A stretch of 14,693 nucleotides of DNA from an uncultured Lentisphaeria bacterium (GCA_905211485.1 CAJMAW010000079.1:1-14693), one strand, 5' to 3'. Counted from the stretch's first letter, positions 1 to 6,610 are shown. Numbers and translations are program-made. The notes: generated from the letters alone by a model not told the origin.

Positions 1-1
1 C

Positions 2-310
2 AATCCGCTGATCACGGAGAAATCCGTGCGATGGGCGTGGAAGTTCATTGATCATTTGACGCAGCGGATGCTTTACATGGCTGACCGCTATGTCTATGAA
101 AACATCTTCGATGAGAAATGTCAGAGAGCAATCCGCAAACTGCAGGAGCATGGCGGCCGGTTGTCGCACAGCAAACTTCTGCGGCTTTTGCACGAGTCTG
201 CGGACTCCATGAAGAAAATCGCAGAAACCCTGCAGGAAAAGGGCACTGTTCAGGTAGAATATGACTCTTCCGTCAGACCTGCGGCAAAAATATACCGGCT
301 CGTGGAATGA
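2..310 (+). CDS. C-terminal end of a DUF3987-type replication protein (partial)
   Basis: The frame is open to the left edge, so the gene starts outside the window; the GTG at 26 is only an internal codon. The visible 102 residues begin NPLITEKSVRWAWKFIDHLT, continue with a helical RMLYMADRYVYEN segment, and end in a winged-helix-like tail (GGRLSHSKLLRLLHES, then IAETLQEKGTVQVEY). This tail resembles the C-terminus of DUF3987 proteins, the helicase/primase-like proteins of phages and integrative elements. No ATPase motif lies inside the window, so the assignment rests on recalled similarity of the tail only. It could instead be another phage replication ATPase with a winged-helix end. Its stop is followed by an AT-rich noncoding stretch. 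Confidence 0.5.
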   Translation, partial: NPLITEKSVRWAWKFIDHLTQRMLYMADRYVYENIFDEKCQRAIRKLQEHGGRLSHSKLLRLLHESADSMKKIAETLQEKGTVQVEYDSSVRPAAKIYRLVE

Positions 311-581
311 TTCACAAAAAACAATGTGAACGGTCCAGGGCTTCCCGGAAAAAAAGATGCAAAATGCCGGGAAAAGTGAAGGAAAAAAGTGTGAATAGCA
401 GAATGAAAAGAGAAGAACAGAAAAAAATAATAATATATATATTTACCCTCAAAATATATTATTTTTCTTCTGTTTTTTTTAGCTTTTCACCACTTCACAG
501 CTGTTCCCGGACTTCTTTCTTTTTTTCATTTGCATATAAAGAGCCGTGAAAGCCGTGAACAACATTTTTGAAAGGATTTTT
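311..581. other. AT-rich intergenic region with no supported gene
   Basis: The stretch has long A and T runs and is much more AT-rich than its surroundings. An 80-codon frame from 307 to 549 is low complexity (Lys/Arg runs, then Phe/Ser/Ile) and has no ribosome binding site, so I do not call it. A TATAAA at 535-540 could be a -10 box for the gene at 582, but no convincing -35 precedes it at normal spacing. The main feature is the inverted repeat at 418-472. Confidence 0.5.
418..480 (+). terminator. AT-rich inverted repeat, terminator-like
   Basis: The arms 418-440 and 453-472 are imperfect reverse complements (cagaaaaaaataataatatat against a right arm whose complement reads cagaagaaaaataatatat). 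The centre is near 446, and the right arm runs into a T tract at 473-480. The hairpin is almost purely A-U, so it would be weak as an intrinsic terminator. The trailing T run and the position after the upstream gene fit termination, but an AT-rich unwinding site or protein target is equally possible. Confidence 0.35.
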
Positions 582-770
582 ATGAAAACAGAAGATCGGC
601 ACATTAAGACATGTTCCGAATGCAAATTTTTTGATTCCAGAGGCAAAGGCTCCGGCAGTATTTGCCGCCGCCACGCACCGTCAACTGTCAGGTATGCACA
701 TTCCCCGTACATAGAGTGGCCGGTCGTCAAGGATGATGACTGGTGCGGTGAGTTCAAACACAAAAAGTAG
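582..770 (+). CDS. Small Cys-cluster protein (zinc-ribbon-like)
   Basis: This 62-residue protein starts at ATG 582. That start is preferred over the in-frame GTG at 546 because AAAGGA lies about six bases before it. The visible pattern is C11-x2-C14, C28-x2-H31 and a terminal DDDWCGEF with C55, which suggests one metal site built from Cys/His. Short phage and mobile-element proteins with a CxxC pair and a final D-W-C-G-x-[FY] motif are common and mostly uncharacterised. A role as a small DNA-binding or accessory protein is inference. Its TAG stop is followed in the same frame, without a gap, by a 45-codon helix-turn-helix frame starting GTG at 771. Confidence 0.6.
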   Translation: MKTEDRHIKTCSECKFFDSRGKGSGSICRRHAPSTVRYAHSPYIEWPVVKDDDWCGEFKHKK

Positions 771-908
771 GTGAACTACAAGTCAAAGGCAGACAAGAAC
801 TTCGTGCAGAACATGGTTGCCTCCGGCACTCCCATCGGCGAGGTCGCAGATATGATCGGACTCACCCCACGGCGGATTTATCAGATCCAGAAGAAAAACC
901 GGGAATAG
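771..908 (+). CDS. 45-aa helix-turn-helix protein
   Basis: The frame starts with GTG immediately after the TAG of the upstream gene, in the same frame, and ends with TAG at 906-908. Residues about 18-42 (SGTPIGEVADMIGLTPRRIY) have a helix-turn-helix pattern of the kind seen in recombinase tails and sigma-like DNA-binding segments: an Ala-Asp-x-x-Gly-Leu turn, then a polar recognition helix. The ribosome binding site is poor. The protein may be made by reinitiation after the upstream stop, or the two halves may once have been, or still be, one protein separated by an amber codon. An internal ATG at 813 would give only 31 residues. I infer DNA binding from the pattern alone. Confidence 0.45.
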   Translation: MNYKSKADKNFVQNMVASGTPIGEVADMIGLTPRRIYQIQKKNRE

Positions 909-926
909 CCGATGCACTTATGAGCC

Positions 927-979
927 TTCCGTCACTTTTCCGTCACTTTTGTCGAAATGACGGAAGAATCCGTCACTTA
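927..979. repeat. Cluster of CCGTCACTT direct and inverted repeats
   Basis: TTCCGTCACTTTT occurs at 927-939 and again at 938-950, with cores 11 bases apart (about one helical turn). TCCGTCACTTA recurs at 969-979, 30 bases further on. An inverted copy with one mismatch, AAATGACGGAA, lies at 955-965. Four copies in about 50 bases suggest a protein binding array, either an operator or iterons. The nearby 45-aa helix-turn-helix protein is a possible but unproven partner. Confidence 0.6.
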
Positions 980-1159
980 TTTTAAGGGTATTTCCAGCCT
1001 CATAGAAGCACAGAAAGTTCGAGGGGGCGAAAATGAGGCGGCGAGGCTTATGCGCATTCCAGAGTCAACGGTTCCCCCCTTGAAAGGGTTTTTTCGAGGG
1101 CGCGCGGAAGGAGTCGGCGTTATAAGCAGACTTGCTTGCCGGTGATAAAATTTTTATGC

Positions 1160-1176
1160 TCGTTGATTCTCAACGA
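1160..1176. repeat. Short hairpin TCGTTGA-TTC-TCAACGA
   Basis: This is a perfect 7-base stem with a 3-base loop in the noncoding region before the methyltransferase gene. No T tract follows, so it is not a standard terminator. It is the first of a series of inverted repeats reaching to 1380. Confidence 0.45.
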
Positions 1177-1180
1177 CTTG

Positions 1181-1268
1181 CGACCCGATCCGACAGTGCG
1201 CCAACACGCCCCGGGACAGCCCTCTTACACGCGCGACAGCACGTTCGCCGGGGCTGTATAGCGGGTCG
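1181..1268. repeat. Nested inverted repeats (possible RNA fold)
   Basis: CGACCCG at 1181-1187 pairs with CGGGTCG at 1262-1268. Inside it, ACAGCCC at 1216-1222 pairs with GGGCTGT at 1251-1257. The two stems nest correctly, with a large asymmetric bulge on the left side, which is what a folded RNA would need. CCGGGGCTGT is also directly repeated at 1248-1257 and 1284-1293. No known RNA family is recognised. Confidence 0.35.
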
Positions 1269-1284
1269 GAATCGAACGCGACAC

Positions 1285-1301
1285 CGGGGCTGTCAGCCCC
1301 G
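1285..1301. repeat. GC-rich hairpin CGGGGCT-GTC-AGCCCCG
   Basis: This is a perfect 7-base, GC-rich stem with a 3-base loop. It is followed only by TTTCCGG, so terminator function on the + strand is doubtful. Its left arm repeats the GGGCTGT arm of the preceding nested stem, so the two structures could be mutually exclusive, as in an attenuator. Confidence 0.4.
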
Positions 1302-1347
1302 TTTCCGGCGAAATCGTCTTTCTCCGGAATTCTCAATTCTTCAACCC

Positions 1348-1380
1348 TTGCAAAAGTAGCTCCGAATCTTGCTTTTGCAA
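1348..1380 (+). promoter_or_regulatory. Leader inverted repeat before the methyltransferase gene
   Basis: TTGCAAAAG at 1348-1356 and CTTTTGCAA at 1372-1380 form a perfect 9-base stem with a 15-base loop. It ends about 26 bases before the ATG at 1407, and the AGGAAAGGA ribosome binding site lies just outside it. A two-fold symmetric operator for a dimeric repressor or a leader hairpin are both plausible. ParB-like and HTH proteins of the element are candidate binders. Confidence 0.4.
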
Positions 1381-1406
1381 ATCATTTTTCCAGGAAAGGA
1401 ACCTTT

Positions 1407-2639
1407 ATGCAGATTCAAATGATGAAACTCTCGGAGATCCATCCGTATGAGAAGAACCCGCGCTTCAACGACGGCGCGGTGGAGGCGGTTGCCAATTCGA
1501 TCAAGGAGTTCGGTTTCCAGCAGCCGATTGTCGTGGACAAGGATCTCGTCGTGGTTGTCGGCCACACCCGCCTGAAAGCGGCGGAACAGCTCGGCCTCAC
1601 GGAAGTTCCGGTGGTGATCGCGGAAAACCTCACGCCGGAACAGGTGCAGGCGTATCGAATCGCGGACAACAAGACCGGCGAGATCGCGGAGTGGAACTAC
1701 GACCTCTTGCCGATCGAACTGCGCGATTTGCAGGAAAAGGATTTTGACCTGTCGCTCCTCGGATTCGACACCGACGAGCTTGACCGTCTGCTGAATGGGA
1801 GTTCCGAAGAAAATGTGGTTGCCGAGGGAGAGACGGACGCCGACGCCGTCCCGGATGTCCCGGAAGAGCCGGTCAGTCAGCCGGGGGTAATCTACCAGCT
1901 TGGCAAGCATCGGCTCATGTGCGGCGATTCCACCAGGGCGGAAGACGTCGCCCGTCTCATGAGCGGAGGGAAAGCGGATCTCGTTTTCACCGATCCGCCG
2001 TATGGAGTCAGTTATCGCGGAGTGAACAATCCGGGCGGCCGTCTGTGGGAGGTCATTGAAAACGACGATCTGCGCGGGGAAAAACTTTCGGAGTTCCTGC
2101 TTGCCGCATTCAAAAATCTGAAAGCGAGCCTCCGGGAAAAGCGGGCGTTCTACATCTGGTATGCCAGCAGCAATCATTTGCAGTTTGAACACGCCATCAT
2201 TGATGCCGGACTGAAATCCAAACAGGTATTGTTCTGGAACAAGGGAATGATCCTTGGTCACAGCGATTACCATTGGGCGGCGGAACCGTGCTTTTACGGC
2301 TGTCATGAGGGTGAGAACTGCGAGTGGTTCGGCGACCGCTGCCAGACGACGGTCTGGGACATCAAGCGTGACAACACGCGGGAATATGTGCATCCGACGC
2401 AGAAACCGACCGCTCTGGCGATCAAGGCGATTTTCAACTCTTCCAAGGCGGGCGAGACTGTGCTGGATCTGTTTGGCGGCTCGGGCAGCACGCTGATCGC
2501 CTGCGAGCAGACAAACCGCGTCAACTGCACGATGGAGTTCGATCCGAAATATGTGGACGTGATCCGCCGCCGCTGGGCGGAGTTCGTCCATGGCGAGGGG
2601 TGTGACTGGCAGGCGCTTACTCCGGCAGTCGAAGAATAA
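1407..2639 (+). CDS. ParB/Srx-domain DNA methyltransferase fusion
   Basis: This 410-residue protein modifies adenine-N6 or cytosine-N4 in DNA using S-adenosylmethionine. Residues 1-95 are a ParB/Srx N-terminal domain (MKLSEIHPYEKNPR, then GHTR at 52-55). The methyltransferase domain follows from about 160, with DPPY at 196-199, HPTQKP at 329-334 and the SAM-binding FGGSGST at 356-362. The order DPPY first and FxGxG last is that of the beta class. The ATG is preceded by AGGAAAGGA. Such fusions are common in phages and integrative elements, where they protect DNA or mark it for regulation. No restriction enzyme partner is visible. The target sequence cannot be read from the protein, so adenine versus cytosine is left open. 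Confidence 0.9.
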   Translation: MQIQMMKLSEIHPYEKNPRFNDGAVEAVANSIKEFGFQQPIVVDKDLVVVVGHTRLKAAEQLGLTEVPVVIAENLTPEQVQAYRIADNKTGEIAEWNYDLLPIELRDLQEKDFDLSLLGFDTDELDRLLNGSSEENVVAEGETDADAVPDVPEEPVSQPGVIYQLGKHRLMCGDSTRAEDVARLMSGGKADLVFTDPPYGVSYRGVNNPGGRLWEVIENDDLRGEKLSEFLLAAFKNLKASLREKRAFYIWYASSNHLQFEHAIIDAGLKSKQVLFWNKGMILGHSDYHWAAEPCFYGCHEGENCEWFGDRCQTTVWDIKRDNTREYVHPTQKPTALAIKAIFNSSKAGETVLDLFGGSGSTLIACEQTNRVNCTMEFDPKYVDVIRRRWAEFVHGEGCDWQALTPAVEE

Positions 2640-2665
2640 AGCCAATAACGAAAGGGAGACTGCAA

Positions 2666-3328
2666 ATGAATGAAATCGTAAAAGTCTATAAGAACAGCCC
2701 GGTCCGGATTGTTGAAAAGGGCGGAGAACCGTGGTTTGTGGCAAAAGATGTCTGTAAAGTGCTTGAAATTACGAAGGTGGACTCTGCAATCAGGAATCTG
2801 GATGCCGATGAAAAGGGTGCTCATACTGTGAGCACCCCTGGCGGCAATCAGGAAATGACGATTGTCAGCGAGGCCGGCCTCTATTCTCTGATTCTCCGAA
2901 GCCGGAAACCGGAAGCCAAAGCATTCAAACGCTGGGTGACGCATGAGGTTCTGCCGTCCATCCGCAAGACCGGAGCATATCTTTCTCCGGGCATGAGCAA
3001 TGAACAGGTCAAAGCTCTGGTGGCAACTTTGGAAGAGGAAATGTACCGGCGAATTCAGGCGGAAAACCGTTTGGCGAAACTGGAGGCACATGCCGAAGAG
3101 CTGGCGCGATCGGCCATTCCGGCAACACCCTTTGGAGAACTTTCTCAGAAAACCGGTAGACCGCGCACCTGTCTGGTTCGGAATTACCTCCGGAGCGCTC
3201 AGGAAGTAAAGCAGGAGCATTTTGGTACATACATCCAACTGCTCCTGCCTCTGTATGCGGCGCGGGAACTGCTCCTTGATGCACTTCCCGCTCCGACTTC
3301 TGCACCGACCGCTTCGGTCAGCTGTTGA
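2666..3328 (+). CDS. Bro-N family antirepressor-type protein
   Basis: This 220-residue protein lies 26 bases after the methyltransferase gene, with AAGGGAG before the ATG. Residues 10-105 match the Bro-N domain of phage antirepressors and viral BRO proteins: PWFVAKDVCKVL, then VSEAGLYSLILRSRKPEAK, RWVTHEVLPSIRKTG. Residues 113-145 are a charged helix that may be a coiled coil. The C-terminal 75 residues (PFGELSQKTGRPRTCLVRNY and on) are not a KilA-C or ANT domain that I recognise, and they may hold a second DNA-binding segment. The likely role is DNA binding in control of the element. Its 3' end overlaps the convergent HARE-HTH gene by 11 bases. Confidence 0.8.
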   Translation: MNEIVKVYKNSPVRIVEKGGEPWFVAKDVCKVLEITKVDSAIRNLDADEKGAHTVSTPGGNQEMTIVSEAGLYSLILRSRKPEAKAFKRWVTHEVLPSIRKTGAYLSPGMSNEQVKALVATLEEEMYRRIQAENRLAKLEAHAEELARSAIPATPFGELSQKTGRPRTCLVRNYLRSAQEVKQEHFGTYIQLLLPLYAARELLLDALPAPTSAPTASVSC

Positions 3329-3848
3329 ACTCGAATGCCCCCCGGCGGGCGGCACTCTTGCGGACGCGCGGCGTCTCCTTTTCCTTGATCTCGCGGAAGA
3401 AGGCGGAGTAAAGACTCTGCTCCGGAGTCTTTGCTCCATTCGGGCTCCAGAGACCTTCTTCGATGACTTGCGCGAGGATCTCTTTCGTGTTGAGCGGCGT
3501 CCGGCTGCGCTTGAGGACCAGCAGAGCCGCATTCAGGAGTGAGAGCTTCTTCTCCGGCGATCCGCCGGATTCCAGCGCGGGATTGGGCGTGTCCACTTCC
3601 TCTTCCGCTTCCGACGGGATCTCCGCATCGACTGCTTCCGTCTCCGGTTCCGTTGCGGAAGCCGCTTCCGGCGCTCCCGGTTCGGCGATGACCCGTTCGA
3701 TTCTGGTGACGATGAACTCGCGGTCGCTGCCGACCTTTTTGACTTTCCAGCCGTTCGCGGTGATCTCGGTTACGACGACCTCGATCTCATTGCGTCCGAC
3801 TTTCACCATGACGATGGTTCCGACTGTGATGTTGCTCGCGTCGCACAT
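3318..3848 (-). CDS. HARE-HTH domain protein
   Basis: The start is placed at 3848 because a near-perfect AGAAGGAGGTAAG lies directly before that ATG; the frame continues upstream to 3923 without a good site. The 176-residue protein has an SH3-like beta segment (about 7-54), an acidic Glu/Ala/Pro linker (55-99) and a HARE-HTH winged helix (101-176: LNAALLVLKRSRTPLNTKEI, then GLWSPNGAKTPEQSLYSAFF). HARE-HTH domains occur in RNA polymerase delta, restriction enzymes and chromatin proteins, and have been proposed to act near modified DNA. Its neighbour here is a DNA methyltransferase gene, which fits, but a functional link is inference. It is the only element gene on the minus strand. Confidence 0.75.
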   Translation of the reverse strand: MCDASNITVGTIVMVKVGRNEIEVVVTEITANGWKVKKVGSDREFIVTRIERVIAEPGAPEAASATEPETEAVDAEIPSEAEEEVDTPNPALESGGSPEKKLSLLNAALLVLKRSRTPLNTKEILAQVIEEGLWSPNGAKTPEQSLYSAFFREIKEKETPRVRKSAARRGAFEFNS

Positions 3849-3959
3849 GCTTACCTCCTTCTGGTTGTTTGACTTGCGACTTCTTTGCTTCGCTGGTGCA
3901 TATACAACCATGACTTGCGCCACTTATCCAGTCGCAATCTGAAAATAAAGGCAAAATAG
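3849..3959. promoter_or_regulatory. Divergent control region with repeated TGACTTGCG
   Basis: These 111 bases separate the HARE-HTH gene (leftward) from the terminase operon (rightward), so promoters for both should lie here. TGACTTGCG is repeated directly at 3870-3878 and 3911-3919 (41 bases, about four helical turns). TTGCGACT at 3874-3881 has an inverted copy AGTCGCAA at 3930-3937. This is the arrangement expected of an operator for looping or co-operative binding. I could not place clear -35 and -10 boxes on either strand. Confidence 0.4.
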
Positions 3960-4166
3960 ATGGATAATTCTTTGAAAATCACTGCATTGCAGCCTGAAGT
4001 GCTGGTGAGATTGCTGAAACAGGCCGGATCCCGGACCGCTTCTCCGGAGATGATTGCCGAGGATCTTGCTTCCGGTGCGCCACAGAATCCGGATGGCACG
4101 ATCAACCTGGTTGAATATGCCGCCTGGCTGGCGAAGGAGGAAGACGATGCCGATCAATCCGAGTAA
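3960..4166 (+). CDS. 68-aa protein preceding terminase (possible small-subunit-like module)
   Basis: It starts at ATG 3960 after a modest AAAGG, and its last 20 bases overlap the terminase start, which indicates translational coupling. No family is recognised with certainty. Residues 14-58 follow the plan V-x-R-L-L, a variable helix, NPDGTINL, then VEYAAWL. The same plan recurs in the first 60 residues of the terminase (VARLL, ENPRNINL, LKYIAWM). That suggests a small helical DNA-recognition module of Nu1 (terminase small subunit) type, present once as a separate protein and once fused to the large subunit. The position before the large subunit gene is where a small subunit normally lies. Function is inferred, not shown. 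Confidence 0.65.
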   Translation: MDNSLKITALQPEVLVRLLKQAGSRTASPEMIAEDLASGAPQNPDGTINLVEYAAWLAKEEDDADQSE

Positions 4167-6471
4167 CATGCGCGTGGTGGACGTTGCGCGTCTTCTGAAC
4201 TCCACGTCGTTCGGATTTGTTCTGCCGCAGGCGCGGCTTTACCGCGAGTTCAACCGCGTCGGTTTCCGGATCGGTTCCTCCGAGAATCCGCGCAACATCA
4301 ACCTCCTGAAATACATTGCCTGGATGTTCGACCGGAAACACACACCGGAGGAGACGTCCGGCGCGCGCAGCTATGAGGATCGGCGCAATGCCGAGCGCGA
4401 CCGTCAGGCGGAACAGTCGCTCGCCGGACGCGACATCGGCCCGCTCCCGGAGGTCGTGAATCCCGACAGGAAAGCCGCGTGCGAACGCAATTTCCAGCTT
4501 TTCTGCGAGAGTTATTTCCCGGAGACCTATGCTCTTGCGTGGTCGCCGGATCATCTGAAGGTGATTGAGAAGATTGAAACGGCGGTTCTGCGAGGCGGAC
4601 TCTTTGCGCTGGCGCTCCCGCGCGGTTCCGGGAAGACAACTATCACGGAAAGCGCGGCGCTCTGGTCGATGCTCTATGGGCATCGTGAATTCGTGGTACT
4701 GATCGGCGCGACTGAATCAGCGGCTCTGGAGCTTCTGGATTCCTTGAAGACCGAGCTGGAAGTCAACGAGCGTCTCGCCGAAGACTTCCCTGAAGTGTGC
4801 TATCCGGTGGCACAGCTGGAGGGGATCGCGAACCGCTGCGCCGGACAGCTCTACAAGGGGGAGCGCACCCGCATCACCTGGACAAGCAACGAGATCGTTC
4901 TGCCGACCGTCGAAGGAAGCAGGGCTTCCGGCATCATCGTCCGAGTTGCCGGCATCACCGGACGTATCCGTGGTATGAAGTTCAAGCGGAGCGACGGCCG
5001 GAGCGTGCGCCCATCACTTGTCATCATCGACGATCCGCAGACCTCGGAATCCGCCGGATCGCTGGAACAGACACGCAAGCGGGTTCGTGTGCTTGCCGGA
5101 GACATCCTGGGACTTGCCGGTCCGGGGCAGAAAATCTCCGGGATCATGCCCTGCACGATCATCCGCCCGGGTGACATGGCCGACATCATCCTCAACCGAA
5201 ACACACATCCGGACTGGAACGGTGAAAAGACCCGAATGGTCTACCGCTTCCCCACGAATATGAAACTGTGGGAGGAATATGCCGAGATCCGGGCGGAAGC
5301 TCTGCGCACGGAGGGCAATTTCCAGAAGGCGACGGAGTTTTATCTGGCGAACCGGGAGGCAATGGACGCCGGAGCGGAAGTGAGCTGGGAAGCCCGCTTC
5401 AACCACGATGAAGTATCGGCGCTTCAACACGCAATGAACCTGAAGTTTCAGGATGAAGCAGCCTTTCAGTCGGAATATCAGAACGACCCGCTCCCGGATG
5501 ACACGGCGGATGACTCGCTTCTTTCCGTAGACGAGATCTGTGCAAAGATCAACGGACTTGCCCGACGGCGCGTCCCGCTGAAATGCGATCGCCTCACGAT
5601 GTTTGTCGACGTCCAGAAAGCGCTGCTTTTCTATGTGGTGATCGCATGGGCGGAGGACTTCACCGGCGCGGTCATCGACTACGGCTCATGGCCGGATCAG
5701 CACCGGCACGAGTATTCGCTTGCCGATGCGAATCCGAGCATTCAGACGCTCTTCCCGAAAGCGGGGTTCGAGGGGGCCCTGTACGCCGCATTGTCCGCGC
5801 TGACCGATGAATGCCTCGGGCGCGAGTGGGAGCGCGAGGACGGGGCTGTCCTGAAAATCGAACGCGCCCTCGTGGATGCGAACTGGGGACAGTCAACCGA
5901 TGTCGTCTATCAGTTCTGCCGTCAGAGTTCCCACGCCGGAGTGATCCTGCCGTCGCATGGCAGATACGTCGGAGCTTCCTCGAAACCCATGACCGAATAC
6001 CGCAAACAGCAGGGCGACCGGCTCGGATTCAACTGGATGATTCCGAATGTCGCCGGGAAACGGGCGATCCGGCATGTCATCTACGACACGAACTACTGGA
6101 AGAGTTTTATTCATGCGCGGCTCGCGGTTCCCGTCGGCGACAAGGGGTCGCTCACGCTCTACGGACGGATCCCCGGAGCTCATCAGCTCTTCGCGGAGCA
6201 TCTGACCGCCGAATACCGCGTCAAAACACAGGGGCGCGGCCGCACGGTCGACGAGTGGAAACTCAAGCCGCAGTCGCACGACAACCACTTTCTGGACTGT
6301 GTCGCGGGCTGTGCGGTCTGCGGATCCATGCTCGGCGCGTCTCTGCCCGAGACGCTTCCCGCGAAGCTCGATCGCAAGCCGATGATCCGCCTTTCCGACA
6401 AACGCCCTGGCGGGATTCCCCCAAATGGCAGACTCAAACTTTCCGAACTCAGGAGACAGAAAAATGGATAA
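4147..6471 (+). CDS. Phage terminase large subunit (long form)
   Basis: This is the DNA-packaging motor and nuclease of tailed phages. The start is set at ATG 4147 because AAGGAGGAAG precedes it; an earlier in-frame ATG at 4054 lies inside the upstream gene. The protein has 774 residues. Residues 1-60 resemble the separate 68-aa neighbour, and 65-100 form a charged linker. The ATPase has Walker A LPRGSGKTT (157-165) and Walker B VIIDDP (292-297). An RNase H-like nuclease follows, with Asp488 in MFVDV, a VDANWG strand and HDNHFLDC (711-718). Long terminases with this DIGPLPxV linker are familiar to me from planctomycete and related genomes. It ends overlapping the next start by eight bases. 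No portal gene follows, so its substrate in this element is unclear. Confidence 0.88.
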   Translation: MPINPSNMRVVDVARLLNSTSFGFVLPQARLYREFNRVGFRIGSSENPRNINLLKYIAWMFDRKHTPEETSGARSYEDRRNAERDRQAEQSLAGRDIGPLPEVVNPDRKAACERNFQLFCESYFPETYALAWSPDHLKVIEKIETAVLRGGLFALALPRGSGKTTITESAALWSMLYGHREFVVLIGATESAALELLDSLKTELEVNERLAEDFPEVCYPVAQLEGIANRCAGQLYKGERTRITWTSNEIVLPTVEGSRASGIIVRVAGITGRIRGMKFKRSDGRSVRPSLVIIDDPQTSESAGSLEQTRKRVRVLAGDILGLAGPGQKISGIMPCTIIRPGDMADIILNRNTHPDWNGEKTRMVYRFPTNMKLWEEYAEIRAEALRTEGNFQKATEFYLANREAMDAGAEVSWEARFNHDEVSALQHAMNLKFQDEAAFQSEYQNDPLPDDTADDSLLSVDEICAKINGLARRRVPLKCDRLTMFVDVQKALLFYVVIAWAEDFTGAVIDYGSWPDQHRHEYSLADANPSIQTLFPKAGFEGALYAALSALTDECLGREWEREDGAVLKIERALVDANWGQSTDVVYQFCRQSSHAGVILPSHGRYVGASSKPMTEYRKQQGDRLGFNWMIPNVAGKRAIRHVIYDTNYWKSFIHARLAVPVGDKGSLTLYGRIPGAHQLFAEHLTAEYRVKTQGRGRTVDEWKLKPQSHDNHFLDCVAGCAVCGSMLGASLPETLPAKLDRKPMIRLSDKRPGGIPPNGRLKLSELRRQKNG

Positions 6472-6610
6472 ACGGGAACTCCCGGAAAATATTCGTCAGG
6501 CGATCGATCTGATTGCCGCAGTTCTTCGCAGAATCAAGGCAAAAGAACTGGATAAACGCAGGGACGAATGCTTGTATATAGAGAAAAATCAAGGAGTTGC
6601 ATTGACATGA
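6464..6610 (+). CDS. 48-aa helical protein between terminase and DUF2924
   Basis: The ATG at 6464 overlaps the terminase stop and has AGGAG about eight bases upstream, so I start here and not at 6425. The protein is one charged amphipathic helix (NIRQAIDLIAAVLRRIKAKE) with a polar tail. Its TGA stop overlaps the next ATG (ATGA at 6607-6610), so it sits inside a chain of coupled genes. I do not recognise a family. It may be an adaptor for the terminase or for the DUF2924/recombinase pair, or simply a translational link. Confidence 0.5.
   Translation: MDKRELPENIRQAIDLIAAVLRRIKAKELDKRRDECLYIEKNQGVALT

Larger units (their letters stand above)
909..1406. other. 498-base noncoding region with repeats and hairpins
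   Basis: No reading frame here has both a ribosome binding site and recognisable content. The left part (927-979) holds a cluster of CCGTCACTT repeats. The right part (1160-1380) holds five inverted repeats, described separately, two of which nest. The region separates the replication side of the element from the ParB/methyltransferase gene. It would be a natural place for an origin, an operator or a structured leader RNA. Which of these it is cannot be decided from the sequence. Confidence 0.5.

Noticed and set aside
307..549. 80-codon frame starting over the DUF3987 stop
   Set aside because: Low-complexity Lys/Arg and Phe/Ser content from AT-rich DNA, no ribosome binding site.
927..979. 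CRISPR array
   Set aside because: The repeat unit is too short, the spacing irregular and one copy inverted; it fits a protein binding array instead.
957..1145. 62-codon + strand frame over the CCGTCACTT repeats
   Set aside because: It has no ribosome binding site, starts inside the repeat cluster and has no recognisable content.
1255..1285. tRNA-like T-arm on the minus strand (GTTCGATT context)
   Set aside because: The flanking stem does not pair properly and no matching acceptor, D or anticodon arm could be found.
1154..1359. Short frames on both strands in the hairpin region
   Set aside because: They overlap one another, lack ribosome binding sites and cover the inverted repeats; noncoding structure explains the region better.
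1341..2744. 467-codon minus-strand frame
   Set aside because: It mirrors the ParB/methyltransferase gene, whose motifs and ribosome binding site are clear; the antisense protein is not recognisable.
2303..3532. 409-codon minus-strand frame
   Set aside because: It crosses the methyltransferase, Bro-N and HARE-HTH genes in the wrong frame and gives an Arg/Ser-rich, unstructured product.
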